A DNA stretch of 43,577 nt from the NCBI GenBank assembly GCA_905234465.1, contig CAJOHU010000006.1, forward strand, positions 1 through 43,577, read 5' to 3'. The position numbers and the translations under genes were made by a program. How positions within the stretch are numbered: the first letter of the stretch is position 1; the number at the start of each line of letters is the position of its first letter. A model generated the notes under the pieces. The model saw nothing but the letters and a program-made list of their open reading frames with translations, ran no database searches and was not told where the DNA came from. The DNA comes from an uncultured Alphaproteobacteria bacterium (GTDB lineage Bacteria > Pseudomonadota > Alphaproteobacteria > Rs-D84). Below, in pieces: positions 16,803 to 23,862 of the stretch.

Positions 16803-17873
16803 TCATTTATTAATTTTTGCGTTCATTATAGTTTCTGATTCAATCGTGTCTAATGGGTGATATTGGAACTTGATGGTATCAAAATCTATTTTGCCCATAT
16901 CAATTTGGCGCAGTGTGCGATTGTACATCGTGTGATAGTATATTTTTAGATTCTTGGTATCTGTTGCGATTGTCCATTGTGTCGCAGATGGCATATCAAA
17001 TGTTGCAGTGCCAACTTTGTAGGCCGTGCCAAAAGGAACATCAAAATTGTTCAATATATGAAAAGATTGCATTGCTGTATCTGTTGCGGTTTTTTGTGGT
17101 ATTGAATATGTCTTAAAGAACGCCGCGCGAACAAAACGTGACGGTGATGAAAAATCACCCGGTAATCCGCGCAGACCTGTGCCGTTACTTAAAGACCGCA
17201 ATTTAATCGGACCAAATGGGGTCGGACCCGCTGTACCCGGATACAGGTTCACATAATTATTCAGATTTGTCATATGCCATTCAAAATTTGGTGAATTTGC
17301 GATTACACCAACAGGGTTTTCATAAAACATTGGTACGCCGTCAATGATTTCCATAACTACTTGATGACCATTTGGTTCGGTTATGCGCCAATGAACAGTT
17401 GATGCCGTTGGGTCTATGTTCACAATGCGAACGCTGTCAATCGCATGTTTGACTTCGTCAATTGTTGAAAATTGCGACAGTATCCAAGATACAACTTGGA
17501 AATCTGCGATGGTTTCTGATTTGTATTTTGCGTTAAACGATTCGTATTTCCCAAAAGATGGAAAATAAAACAAACCAACATTTAATCCGGCTTCGTTCGT
17601 GCCGTCTACAATAAATTCTGGTCGCTGCATCCCAAGGCCGGCAAAACCGTATTTTGATTTGAATTTCATACCGTCTTGTGTGCCATTGGGCAGTAATGAT
17701 TGTTCAGTATAATCGCGCGGAACAATGACATAAATATTGTCCATTTTTGAACCAGACCAATCAACAGTGCGTGCGGTAATAACAGCATTGTCTTTAGATT
17801 TTAATGTGATTCCGGTGCATGCCATGGCGGGTGCAGATACGACAATGTAGGCGATAAAACAAATTTTTTTCAT
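16803..17873 (-). CDS. Periplasmic choloylglycine hydrolase / penicillin V acylase family
   Basis: 356 residues. Signal peptide MKKICFIAYIVVSAPAMA is followed directly by Cys19, which becomes the N-terminal nucleophile of an Ntn hydrolase after cleavage. Arg35, Asp38 (ITARTVDW), the Asn in VIANSPNFEWH and the Arg in PSRFVRA match the Cys/Arg/Asp/Asn/Arg active-site set of the family. In the NEAGLNVGLFYF segment a Tyr stands where bile salt hydrolases usually have Asn and penicillin V acylases have Tyr, so substrate choice is open. Exported Gram-negative members are known. It would hydrolyse conjugated bile salts, penicillin V or acyl-homoserine lactones in the periplasm. AAAGGATTTATC precedes the ATG. 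Confidence 0.88.
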   Translation of the reverse strand: MKKICFIAYIVVSAPAMACTGITLKSKDNAVITARTVDWSGSKMDNIYVIVPRDYTEQSLLPNGTQDGMKFKSKYGFAGLGMQRPEFIVDGTNEAGLNVGLFYFPSFGKYESFNAKYKSETIADFQVVSWILSQFSTIDEVKHAIDSVRIVNIDPTASTVHWRITEPNGHQVVMEIIDGVPMFYENPVGVIANSPNFEWHMTNLNNYVNLYPGTAGPTPFGPIKLRSLSNGTGLRGLPGDFSSPSRFVRAAFFKTYSIPQKTATDTAMQSFHILNNFDVPFGTAYKVGTATFDMPSATQWTIATDTKNLKIYYHTMYNRTLRQIDMGKIDFDTIKFQYHPLDTIESETIMNAKINK

Positions 17874-17949
17874 GATAAATCCTTTTTATTATATGCTGCA
17901 TTATACCGCCCAACAGGGCGGGGCGGTAATAGGTATGATTGCCAAAAAA

Positions 17950-17972
17950 ACACCGCACATTTGCGCGGTGTT
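17950..17972 (-). terminator. Intrinsic terminator of the small membrane protein gene
   Basis: ACACCGC/GCGGTGT stem; on the minus strand it is followed by TTTTTT (A-run just below 17950 on plus). Confidence 0.75.
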
Positions 17973-17994
17973 TGCCGATAAGATAGTAATATTA

Positions 17995-18264
17995 TCAGAA
18001 TTTGATAGACCCAATAAGTCCTTTGATTTGATGCCAACTGCTGTACACGAAACTGTCAATCGCATTTGCGCCGTTTAATGTGCCTGTGTGTTGCCAACAG
18101 AAATACGCCAGTGCCCCAAACACCAACGCAAATAATATGCGTAATAATGTTGATGTCCCGCCCAAAAAACCGTAAAGTGCGCAACGAATACCAAATATAA
18201 TACATATAAAAGTTATTGCCCACATAAATACAGTGGAATTTAAGAAAAATGAAATTATGTTCAT
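17995..18264 (-). CDS. Small membrane protein
   Basis: 89 residues with two or three hydrophobic helices: VFMWAITFICIIFGIRCALYGF at about 12-33 and LLRILFALVFGALAYFCW at about 40-57. The C-terminus is soluble. AAGGATAACAA is an excellent ribosome site and a terminator follows. It is unrelated to its neighbours as far as can be seen. Function is unknown; the short length argues against a transporter on its own. Confidence 0.65.
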   Translation of the reverse strand: MNIISFFLNSTVFMWAITFICIIFGIRCALYGFLGGTSTLLRILFALVFGALAYFCWQHTGTLNGANAIDSFVYSSWHQIKGLIGSIKF

Positions 18265-18342
18265 TTGTTATCCTTTTTTGTGTTCATTAGATTATACCAA
18301 AATAGGAACAAAAAGAAAACAATATTGTGCGTAAAAAATTAT

Positions 18343-18370
18343 TTGCAAATAAAAGATTATAAATTATAAT
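18343..18370 (+). promoter_or_regulatory. Promoter of tRNA-Gln
   Basis: TTGCAA (18343-18348), 16-nt spacer, TATAAT (18365-18370); the expected start is a few nt before the tRNA at 18382. Confidence 0.7.
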
Positions 18371-18381
18371 AAGTGCCGCCT

Positions 18382-18455
18382 TGGGGCATAGTTTAATGGT
18401 AGAACTCCGGACTCTGACTCCGCTAGTGTTGGTTCGAATCCAGCTGCCCCAACCA
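18382..18455 (+). tRNA. tRNA-Gln (anticodon CTG)
   Basis: Acceptor strands TGGGGCA/TGCCCCA pair fully and CCA is encoded. The D stem GTTT/GAAC, the anticodon loop CTCTGAC with CTG, and the T arm GTTGG-TTCGAAT-CCAGC are all present. The first anticodon-stem pair is a C-C mismatch. It is the attachment target of the two downstream islands, so its 3' half may be element-derived. Confidence 0.93.
18409..18455 (+). other. attL: tRNA-Gln 3' part, left attachment repeat
   Basis: This 47-nt segment recurs at 23816-23862 with two mismatches, and its last 15 nt recur at 31808-31822. The repeat runs from the anticodon arm to CCA, the classical tRNA attachment arrangement. Confidence 0.88.
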
Positions 18456-18810
18456 AAAATTTTTGCTGTAAAAACAAGCGGTTATATATAGTAAACTCGT
18501 CTGATGGCGGGTTTGTTTTGTGTTAATGGGGCACTGGTGGGACAATCTGTATAACAATCTGCAATCAAACAGAGCGAATTTTGCGATGGTGTTGGGTGTG
18601 GTTGGTGCGGTGCAAAATCTTGTGAAAAAGTGTGATTTTCTGATTCAATTGTCCCATAATTGTCCCGCGAACGACGTGTGTGAATAAAAAGCGGTGGTTT
18701 TTATAGGGTTTTGCGAACAAAACTGTCGGATTCTGAATCTTGTTGACATTGTTGTGGTTGAGTTGTACGGTGATGCGAGAGCTTATGAATTATTATGAGA
18801 GGTGACAAAG
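18456..18810. other. Left end of island 1, non-coding, with candidate integrase arm sites
   Basis: A 21-nt sequence at 18526-18546 (containing GGGGCACTGGTGGGACAAT) is repeated exactly at 23693-23713 near the other end. ATTGTCCC, the complement of the end of that repeat, occurs twice 11 bp apart at 18648-18655 and 18659-18666. This is the layout of arm-type sites of tyrosine integrases. No gene is seen. Confidence 0.6.
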
Positions 18811-19830
18811 GTGGCTACAATTGAAAAACGTGTTGCAAAAGATGGTAAGGTGTCTTTTCGTGTGAAGATTCGAATAAAGGGGCATCCGGAAATTTCCGAA
18901 ACGTTTTCAACAAAGACCGCCGCAAAAGAATGGGCTGAGAAAACTCAATCTGATATAAGGGGTGGTATGCGTTTGATTACGCGTGAGGCAAAAAAACGCA
19001 CGGTTGGGGAGCTTATAGACTTATACGTTGACAAGGTGTTGCCGTATAAGGGCAATGGTGCGGTTGATACAAAACGTCATTTGGAAATATGGCGACAGTT
19101 GTTAGGCAAGTATGCTCTTATAAGCGTTAACCCTAGAATGATTTTAGGTGCACGTGAAAAAATACAAAATATGGAAACCAATGGCAAAAAAAAGTCTAGT
19201 TCAACAGTTAATAGGTATATGGCGGCATTGTCGGTTGTTTTTTCGTATGCGGTCAAAGAGCTTGAATGGATGGACGATAACCCGATTAGTAAAATATCGC
19301 ATCTGCGAGAGCCTAAACCACGCGTAAGATATTTATCTGACGAGGAATATGAAATTTTACTTAAAAAGGCTAAGGAATCTACAAACCCATACATTCATAC
19401 TATTATTAGCATCGCACTAACTACTGGTGCTCGTAAGATGGAAATCTTGAATTTGAGGTGGGAAGATATTGACCTCAATGCTAATACGGCTATCTTGCGG
19501 GAAACCAAGAATGGTGAATACAGAGTGTTGCAGTTGATAGACCCCGCTTTGGAGGGCTTGAAAGAATTGTATGAGAAGCGTGGAAGTAGCCCCTATGTCT
19601 TTCCGAATCACGATGGGACTGGTGCGTTGGATATAACATATTGTTGGAAAGATTTAATTAAATTGGCAGGAATAGAAGATTTTAGGTTTCACGACCTGCG
19701 GCATACTTGTGCATCTTATTTGGCAAGGAATAATTCAAATATGGCAATAATCGCGGAAATTTTAGGGCATAAGGATTTGAAAATGACGAAACGGTATACA
19801 CTTTTTCACCTGGATATAAACGTTCTGTGA
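18811..19830 (+). CDS. Tyrosine recombinase (integrase), C-terminal tail frameshifted
   Basis: 339 residues from GTG 18811. The GTG at 18802 overlaps the GAGAGG ribosome site, so 18811 is preferred. It has an N-terminal arm-binding and SAM-like core-binding region (to about 165), then the catalytic domain with Arg208 (TTGARKME), His294-x-x-Arg297 (FHDLRH), His320 (LGHKDL) and Tyr329. After RYT the frame reads LFHLDINVL and stops. One additional base would restore RYTHFSPGYKRSVMEDMAKKYL, the usual tail of this family, ending near 19892. The catalytic residues are intact, so it may still be partly active. Confidence 0.88.
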   Translation: MATIEKRVAKDGKVSFRVKIRIKGHPEISETFSTKTAAKEWAEKTQSDIRGGMRLITREAKKRTVGELIDLYVDKVLPYKGNGAVDTKRHLEIWRQLLGKYALISVNPRMILGAREKIQNMETNGKKKSSSTVNRYMAALSVVFSYAVKELEWMDDNPISKISHLREPKPRVRYLSDEEYEILLKKAKESTNPYIHTIISIALTTGARKMEILNLRWEDIDLNANTAILRETKNGEYRVLQLIDPALEGLKELYEKRGSSPYVFPNHDGTGALDITYCWKDLIKLAGIEDFRFHDLRHTCASYLARNNSNMAIIAEILGHKDLKMTKRYTLFHLDINVL

Positions 19831-19875
19831 TGGAAGATATGGCAAAAAAGTACCTTATAAAAGAGGATGGAAATA

Positions 19876-20679
19876 ATGATGGACAACAATAACACAACAA
19901 TTTGTAATTCGCCAGTTGTTAAATCCAAAACTTTGGGATATGTTAATTGGGCTTTTACTATTGTGTGTGTGCAAACGATATTGTCCTACAATCCAGAAGA
20001 TAAACCAAGTGGTATGGTGGAAACCGAAATCGTTAATGCAAAAAAGGTTTTGAATTATGCGATGGAGGCGTTTAATCTGCCAACGGTGGCACACTTGTTT
20101 GATTTTATAAAATCGCAAAGTGGTGTGGTATCTGGAATTGACTTTATGCAATTGCAACAAAATTTGGTGTGGGTGTGTTATCAGATAAACACAGGGGGAA
20201 AACCTGTTCGTGCCAAACGGATGGGGAGTTATTATCAACGGGCTCGATTTTTTGCTGATACGTTGCAAATTTTAGAACACCTTATTAACAAGCAATATCT
20301 GCCAGATGTGCAACCCGACGACTTAACCAACCACGCAAAAGATATTAGTAAATATGAAATGCATAAAAAGGCCTCCAAAGCGGCAAAAGCTAAGCAAGAA
20401 AAAGACCAGGCTGTGGTGGAAGAGGCGTATCAACGCATAAAGTTAAAATTTGCTAATGAGGGGGTGCAGATGTTTGTTGACCCAGAGTGCCCAGATAGTC
20501 AACCACAGTATCCTGATAAGGTTGCGGTTATACAGGACTACGGAACATTGGTTTATCCTGATGGCAAACAACGTGATTTAGGTAAGGATTTGGCACGGAA
20601 ATTTTATAACAGACTAATGGAAGAAAACGGGATAAAATTAAAGCAGAATGCCCTGAAAAAGAAAAACATTAAAAAGTAA
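19876..20679 (+). CDS. Island 1 protein of unknown function
   Basis: 267 residues from ATG 19876 (GAGG at 19863-19866; the Met at 19867 is too close to it). The N-terminal half is alpha-helical and hydrophobic in places (GYVNWAFTIVCVQTIL). A Lys/Ala/Glu-rich helix (about 157-180, KKASKAAKAKQEKDQ) is followed by a basic C-terminus ending LKKKNIKK. There is no signal peptide. The gene begins inside the lost tail of the integrase gene, which suggests tight coupling in the ancestral element. It could be a replication or regulation accessory; no family is recognised. Confidence 0.6.
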   Translation: MMDNNNTTICNSPVVKSKTLGYVNWAFTIVCVQTILSYNPEDKPSGMVETEIVNAKKVLNYAMEAFNLPTVAHLFDFIKSQSGVVSGIDFMQLQQNLVWVCYQINTGGKPVRAKRMGSYYQRARFFADTLQILEHLINKQYLPDVQPDDLTNHAKDISKYEMHKKASKAAKAKQEKDQAVVEEAYQRIKLKFANEGVQMFVDPECPDSQPQYPDKVAVIQDYGTLVYPDGKQRDLGKDLARKFYNRLMEENGIKLKQNALKKKNIKK

Positions 20680-20761
20680 TTCAGACTGCACGCACCCCCA
20701 ATTTACCGCTTTGCAGAAGCGTATTATATTCGTGGTGTTAAAACGTAATAGCAAGGAGTAA

Positions 20762-20974
20762 ATGATGGCAGAAAATGGGTGTATGTCTTTGAAAACGGTA
20801 AAACAGTTTGTTTTAGATAATCCCTCCTTTACTTATGGCGGTATGCGAAAACTTATCAACTTTGAAACACTCAACGGTATGAAGTCCAGTGGTGTGGTTG
20901 TTCGTATTGGTCGCAAAGTACTCATTGACACGAATAAGTTTTACGACTGGATACAAACTCAAAATGGACTGTGA
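20762..20974 (+). CDS. Excisionase/AlpA-like small DNA-binding protein
   Basis: 70 residues with an AAGGAG ribosome site. FTYGGMRKLIN is followed by a loop and VVVRIGRKVLIDTNKFYDWI, the winged-helix pattern of Xis/AlpA and similar small proteins of integrative elements, where the wing inserts in the DNA groove and bends att DNA. Position downstream of the integrase and before the Rep-like gene fits an excision or transcription-control role. The length is normal for the family. Confidence 0.65.
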   Translation: MMAENGCMSLKTVKQFVLDNPSFTYGGMRKLINFETLNGMKSSGVVVRIGRKVLIDTNKFYDWIQTQNGL

Positions 20975-21105
20975 TATTACGGTCTGGATGTAATCGCTTT
21001 GTGCACCGATATTGTGCTGTTGTAGGGCTATTTGTCGGCATAAAGTCAAATTGAAAATACACCTGTTCACGATATGTGTGCAGTTGGTAGAGAATTGGTA
21101 AAAGT

Positions 21106-21621
21106 ATGGTTGGATGTTGGTTTGGGCGTTATGAGGTTGTGAATTGGTTGAAACGGATGGCGGTGGACTTGGATGGGTTGCTATTCTTATCTGTCCGATT
21201 TATGATACCGCCCAAGACGAAAAATGAGTTGTGTTGGCGTTGTAAACCGGTATTTTGTAAGTTGTTCAAGAGCTTGTTAGGCCGGCATTGGAACAAGGTT
21301 TATGGACGATATTTTACTTTGGTTGGAGTGCAAGAATTTGGACGATATGGCAACAGACACGCACATTTTATTTTGGGAGTTGGTGGTGGCTTAAAGGTAG
21401 TTGAGGTACAGACCACTTTGCGTGGGTTATCTTGCAAATTAAAGATGGATGTTTGGACAAGCGAGGAAGATAAACAAACGTCCCCGAAACAGTTCGGAGC
21501 AGATATAATGGCAAAACTTGTGTATTCGGCAAGGGTTGACGAGTACATAACCAAGGAATTGTGGATAAGTGGTACAAGGATGAATGATAATTTTATCCTT
21601 GATACGGATATGTTTTACTAA
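21106..21621 (+). CDS. HUH-type replication initiator-like protein
   Basis: 171 residues. FTLVGVQEFG (about 64-73) followed by RHAHFILGV gives the HUH metal-binding motif (His-Ala-His). Further on, VYSARVDEYITKELW supplies a candidate catalytic Tyr in the YxxK context (YITK). This order (strand, HUH, helix with Tyr) matches rolling-circle Rep proteins and small relaxases. It would nick one strand at an origin and stay covalently attached. It is short compared with many Reps (200-350), so it could be a minimal or trimmed version. Its stop overlaps the upstream ATG of the next frame. Confidence 0.55.
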   Translation: MVGCWFGRYEVVNWLKRMAVDLDGLLFLSVRFMIPPKTKNELCWRCKPVFCKLFKSLLGRHWNKVYGRYFTLVGVQEFGRYGNRHAHFILGVGGGLKVVEVQTTLRGLSCKLKMDVWTSEEDKQTSPKQFGADIMAKLVYSARVDEYITKELWISGTRMNDNFILDTDMFY

Positions 21622-21635
21622 TGGAGGTTAAAACT

Positions 21636-21977
21636 ATGGCGAATGATAGTAATTTGATACCGATACGAAGCGAGAGTGAAGCAAGAGAATTGGGTCGTAG
21701 GGGTGGAGTTGCCAGTGGTGAATCCCGCAGGCAGAAAAAACACTTTTCAAAAACATTGCAACTAATTGCAGAATTGCCAGCGATTGATATAGAAACCATC
21801 GCAAGAGAGTTTCCAGATATATCGGACATCACTAATCAAGACGTGATGGCTGTGGCGTTATTTAAGAAAGCAATGTCTGGTGATTTGGGGGCAATGGATA
21901 GAGTTTTGAAACTGATAGACCAGGATAAGTCGTGCGAGGTTGTGGACAATCCTTTGGTAGGATATTTTGGGTTGTAG
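21636..21977 (+). CDS. Small RGG-motif island protein
   Basis: 113 residues from ATG 21636, with GGAGG at 21623-21627; the Met at 21621 lies before that site. EARELGRRGGVASGESRRQKK near the N-terminus is a motif seen in small proteins of phages and integrative elements, often annotated as terminase-small-subunit-like. The C-terminal half is helical (DVMAVALFKKAMSGDLGAMDRVLKLID). DNA binding is likely from the basic motif. No terminase large subunit is present, so a packaging role is not supported here. Confidence 0.55.
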   Translation: MANDSNLIPIRSESEARELGRRGGVASGESRRQKKHFSKTLQLIAELPAIDIETIAREFPDISDITNQDVMAVALFKKAMSGDLGAMDRVLKLIDQDKSCEVVDNPLVGYFGL

Positions 21978-21980
21978 ATT

Positions 21981-22640
21981 TTATGCCTCTATGTTCGCAC
22001 GTTGGTTTTCCAAAGATAATTCCCACAGAGTTTTATCTTTATATAGAAAGTCTTTTGCACCATCTGGTAAACCTTTAATGCCGTTCTTGGGGTTTGTTTG
22101 ATTGCGAAACATCCGTGCGGCCAATGATAATGTTGTATGTTTGCCGTCTGGTAAAATTACGATACGTGAATCATTCTTTGTTTTAACTTTTAGTTGTGGT
22201 GCAGAGGCAAAAGTTAATGTTGCCCCGACGGGTATGCCCAAAGACCTGAATGTGATATTTGCACGTTGTTTTTGCAGTTTTTGTATGGTCTTTTTTTCTT
22301 CCGGGAGAAATGAGTTTTTGATGGGTATTTCAACCGCTCCCCCACTGATAACATAACCGGATAACAATGTGATGGCTTCGTCAACGCTCAATCTGAAAAA
22401 TTCGCGATGTGGGTTATGTCTTAACTTGGCCAACGCTTTGTGAATGGCGTTTTCAACTGCCTGATAATTGTTTACGCAAATTGCGAATTTTGCCTCAAAG
22501 GGTTGCGGCATATTTTCACCGTGTGATAACTCTTTGCGTCGCCGCTCAACATCTTTTGATGTGCTTCCGTTGGTGGTTCCAATTTTAACCAGTTCTGGGA
22601 ATAGTTCGTTCCACATTACATATACGATACCTCGATTCAT
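21981..22640 (-). CDS. GIY-YIG nuclease-like protein with C-terminal DUF4357/RAMA-like domain
   Basis: 219 residues from ATG 22640; an upstream GTG frame start overlaps the neighbouring gene and is less likely. GIVYVMW...LVKIGTT is the GIY-YIG core (T5orf172/MUG113 type), with later VENAIHKAL and REFFRL. Residues about 130-215 (GIPVGATLTF..., LPDGKHTTLSLAARMF, LYKDKTLWEL) resemble DUF4357/RAMA domains, which are linked to reading modified DNA. It lies 43 bp after the outer-membrane gene on the same strand and is probably co-transcribed with it. Possible role: anti-phage or element-competition nuclease, or homing. Confidence 0.65.
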   Translation of the reverse strand: MNRGIVYVMWNELFPELVKIGTTNGSTSKDVERRRKELSHGENMPQPFEAKFAICVNNYQAVENAIHKALAKLRHNPHREFFRLSVDEAITLLSGYVISGGAVEIPIKNSFLPEEKKTIQKLQKQRANITFRSLGIPVGATLTFASAPQLKVKTKNDSRIVILPDGKHTTLSLAARMFRNQTNPKNGIKGLPDGAKDFLYKDKTLWELSLENQRANIEA

Positions 22641-22683
22641 TGTTTTGCCTTTTTGTGTGGGTTGTTTTTTGTGAGTTCCTTGG

Positions 22684-23436
22684 TTAAAAGGTGTATTTTG
22701 CACCGAGCATAAATTGGCAGTTGTGCATTACAAATGTTTCGGCCTTTGATTCAATGTATCCAATATAAATATCGGCCAAACCGTATTTTACGGTTGTCAC
22801 AAGGAGGTTATATTGGACTTCTGGTAAGATGGAAAAATTATCGGTCAACGCTATGTCAAGACCAATGCCAACTTTTGCGGCAAAGGCGATTTTGCCGGAT
22901 TGTAGGTATAAAAAGTCGTCGTGGTCTGTGTCCGTAAAGTCAACACTTGCCGCCCCAAGTCCGAGTATTATGTCAAAGTCCATTGTATCGGTTGCCTTGA
23001 AATATGGAATGACGTTTAGCATATAACTTGTATAACCGACATCCGCGTGTAGTTTTGAATCCCAGCCGTGGTCAAATTTGGCTTTTGATGGAGCAACATT
23101 TGCGAGTTCTAATTCTAACCGAAGAGATGGGTCACGGTTAAGGTCAATACCAAGTGCCCCCGAAAAAATTGGTCGGCCTGCGGAAAAAGTAAGTCCCTCG
23201 TTATTGTCGTCGTCGGTGTACATCGACCCGTACATTAAGTTGTATCCGCCTTTGGCAATGATATAAAACCTGGTTGGGTTGTTTTCGGTCTTGGTTTGTT
23301 CGTGCTTTGGTGTGGGAGTGTAGTAATTGGGGTAGGGTGTACTACGATAATATCCGTTTGTGTGGTACGATGTTGTTGCGGCATTTGTCGCGTTCGCTGT
23401 AAGAATTATTGTCAAAAAAAGTATCGCTCTTTTCAT
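22684..23436 (-). CDS. Outer-membrane beta-barrel protein, island 1 cargo
   Basis: 250 residues from ATG 23436. Signal peptide MKRAILFLTIILTANATNA; a Tyr/Pro-rich linker (about 22-50); then alternating amphipathic strands (RFYIIAKGGYNLMYGS, SLRLELELANV, FDIILGLGAASVDF, FSILPEVQYNLLV) ending in GAKYTF with a C-terminal Phe, the BAM recognition signal. This fits small OmpA-like or Omp25-like barrels. It is preceded by the structured leader at 23439-23623, whose last hairpin covers its Shine-Dalgarno (AAAGGATGG), so expression is likely controlled at translation. Confidence 0.8.
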   Translation of the reverse strand: MKRAILFLTIILTANATNAATTSYHTNGYYRSTPYPNYYTPTPKHEQTKTENNPTRFYIIAKGGYNLMYGSMYTDDDNNEGLTFSAGRPIFSGALGIDLNRDPSLRLELELANVAPSKAKFDHGWDSKLHADVGYTSYMLNVIPYFKATDTMDFDIILGLGAASVDFTDTDHDDFLYLQSGKIAFAAKVGIGLDIALTDNFSILPEVQYNLLVTTVKYGLADIYIGYIESKAETFVMHNCQFMLGAKYTF

Positions 23437-23438
23437 AT

Positions 23439-23623
23439 CACCATCCTTTGGTTGTCGCAAAAGATGGTGCGGGGAGGTTGAAAATCATTGCGTAGAATGA
23501 CCTGCGGTTTTCGGCAAGGCCTTATGTGCCACAGCTCCCCGCGACAGCGGGGGACTGTTTTAAGGTGCTATCCCTGCACCCTACGCAACGAAGTTTCAAC
23601 TCTTCGGCATCCTTTGCGGATAC
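23439..23623 (-). ncRNA. Structured leader with SD-sequestering hairpin (candidate riboswitch, copy 1)
   Basis: Minus strand, read 5' to 3'. The 5' pairing strand TTGCGTAG (23588-23581) is followed directly by hairpin P2 (GGTGC/GCACC, 23580-23564). Outer stem P3, GCGGGGAG (23542-23535) with CTCCCCGC (23476-23469), encloses P4 (CTGTGG/CCGCAG), a short stem followed by GAAAA, and P6 (TCATT/AATGA), whose loop CTACGC pairs back to the 5' strand. P3 abuts an 11-bp hairpin (23469-23459 with 23449-23439) that buries the AAAGGA ribosome site of the barrel gene. A second copy of the fold is at 28232-28455. Confidence 0.7.
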
Positions 23624-23629
23624 GTATTT

Positions 23630-23658
23630 ATGATACCCCAAAATTACCGTAAAGACAA
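23630..23658 (-). promoter_or_regulatory. Promoter of the island 1 outer-membrane gene and its leader
   Basis: Minus strand: TTGTCT (23658-23653), 17-nt spacer, TATCAT (23635-23630). Predicted start near 23623, about 187 nt upstream of the ATG. Confidence 0.5.
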
Positions 23659-23815
23659 CGAAAAAATGGGTGTGGGTGTATGTGTTGCTTTTATGGGGCA
23701 CTGGTGGGACAATTGACAGTACAAAGGGTAATCTTTCACAATACTGTGGAACAATAAACCTCAGGGCAATTGTGCTGTTGCGTGATATGTAGTGTTATGG
23801 AAAGTTCGTTTTATA
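23659..23815. other. Right end of island 1, non-coding
   Basis: Contains the exact 21-nt copy (23693-23713) of the left-end arm-site repeat, about 100 bp from the attachment repeat. No gene is visible. Together with the leader RNA it makes up the 393-base gap between the barrel gene and the recombinase. Confidence 0.55.
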
Positions 23816-23862
23816 GGACTCTGACTCCGTCAGTGTTGGTTCGAATCCAGCTGCCCCAACCA
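23816..23862 (+). other. Second tRNA-Gln attachment repeat (island 1 attR / island 2 attL)
   Basis: 45 of 47 positions match 18409-18455, from the anticodon arm to CCA. The only differences are TC for CT at 23830-23831. The 5' half of the tRNA is missing, so it is not a functional tRNA gene. It also encodes, on the minus strand, the last codons of the serine recombinase. Confidence 0.88.

Larger units (their letters stand above)
18456..23862. mobile_element. Island 1: tRNA-Gln-integrated element with tyrosine integrase
   Basis: About 5.4 kb between two tRNA-Gln-derived repeats. Gene order: integrase, unknown 267-aa protein, Xis-like protein, HUH Rep-like protein, RGG-motif protein, then on the other strand an outer-membrane barrel protein with a structured leader and a GIY-YIG protein. 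No capsid, tail, portal or conjugation genes are present, so it is a satellite-like or cryptic integrative element rather than a complete phage or ICE. Putative integrase arm sites occur near both ends. Confidence 0.85.

Noticed and set aside
23816..23862. Second tRNA-Gln gene
   Set aside because: The 5' half (acceptor strand and D arm) is missing; it is an attachment duplicate.
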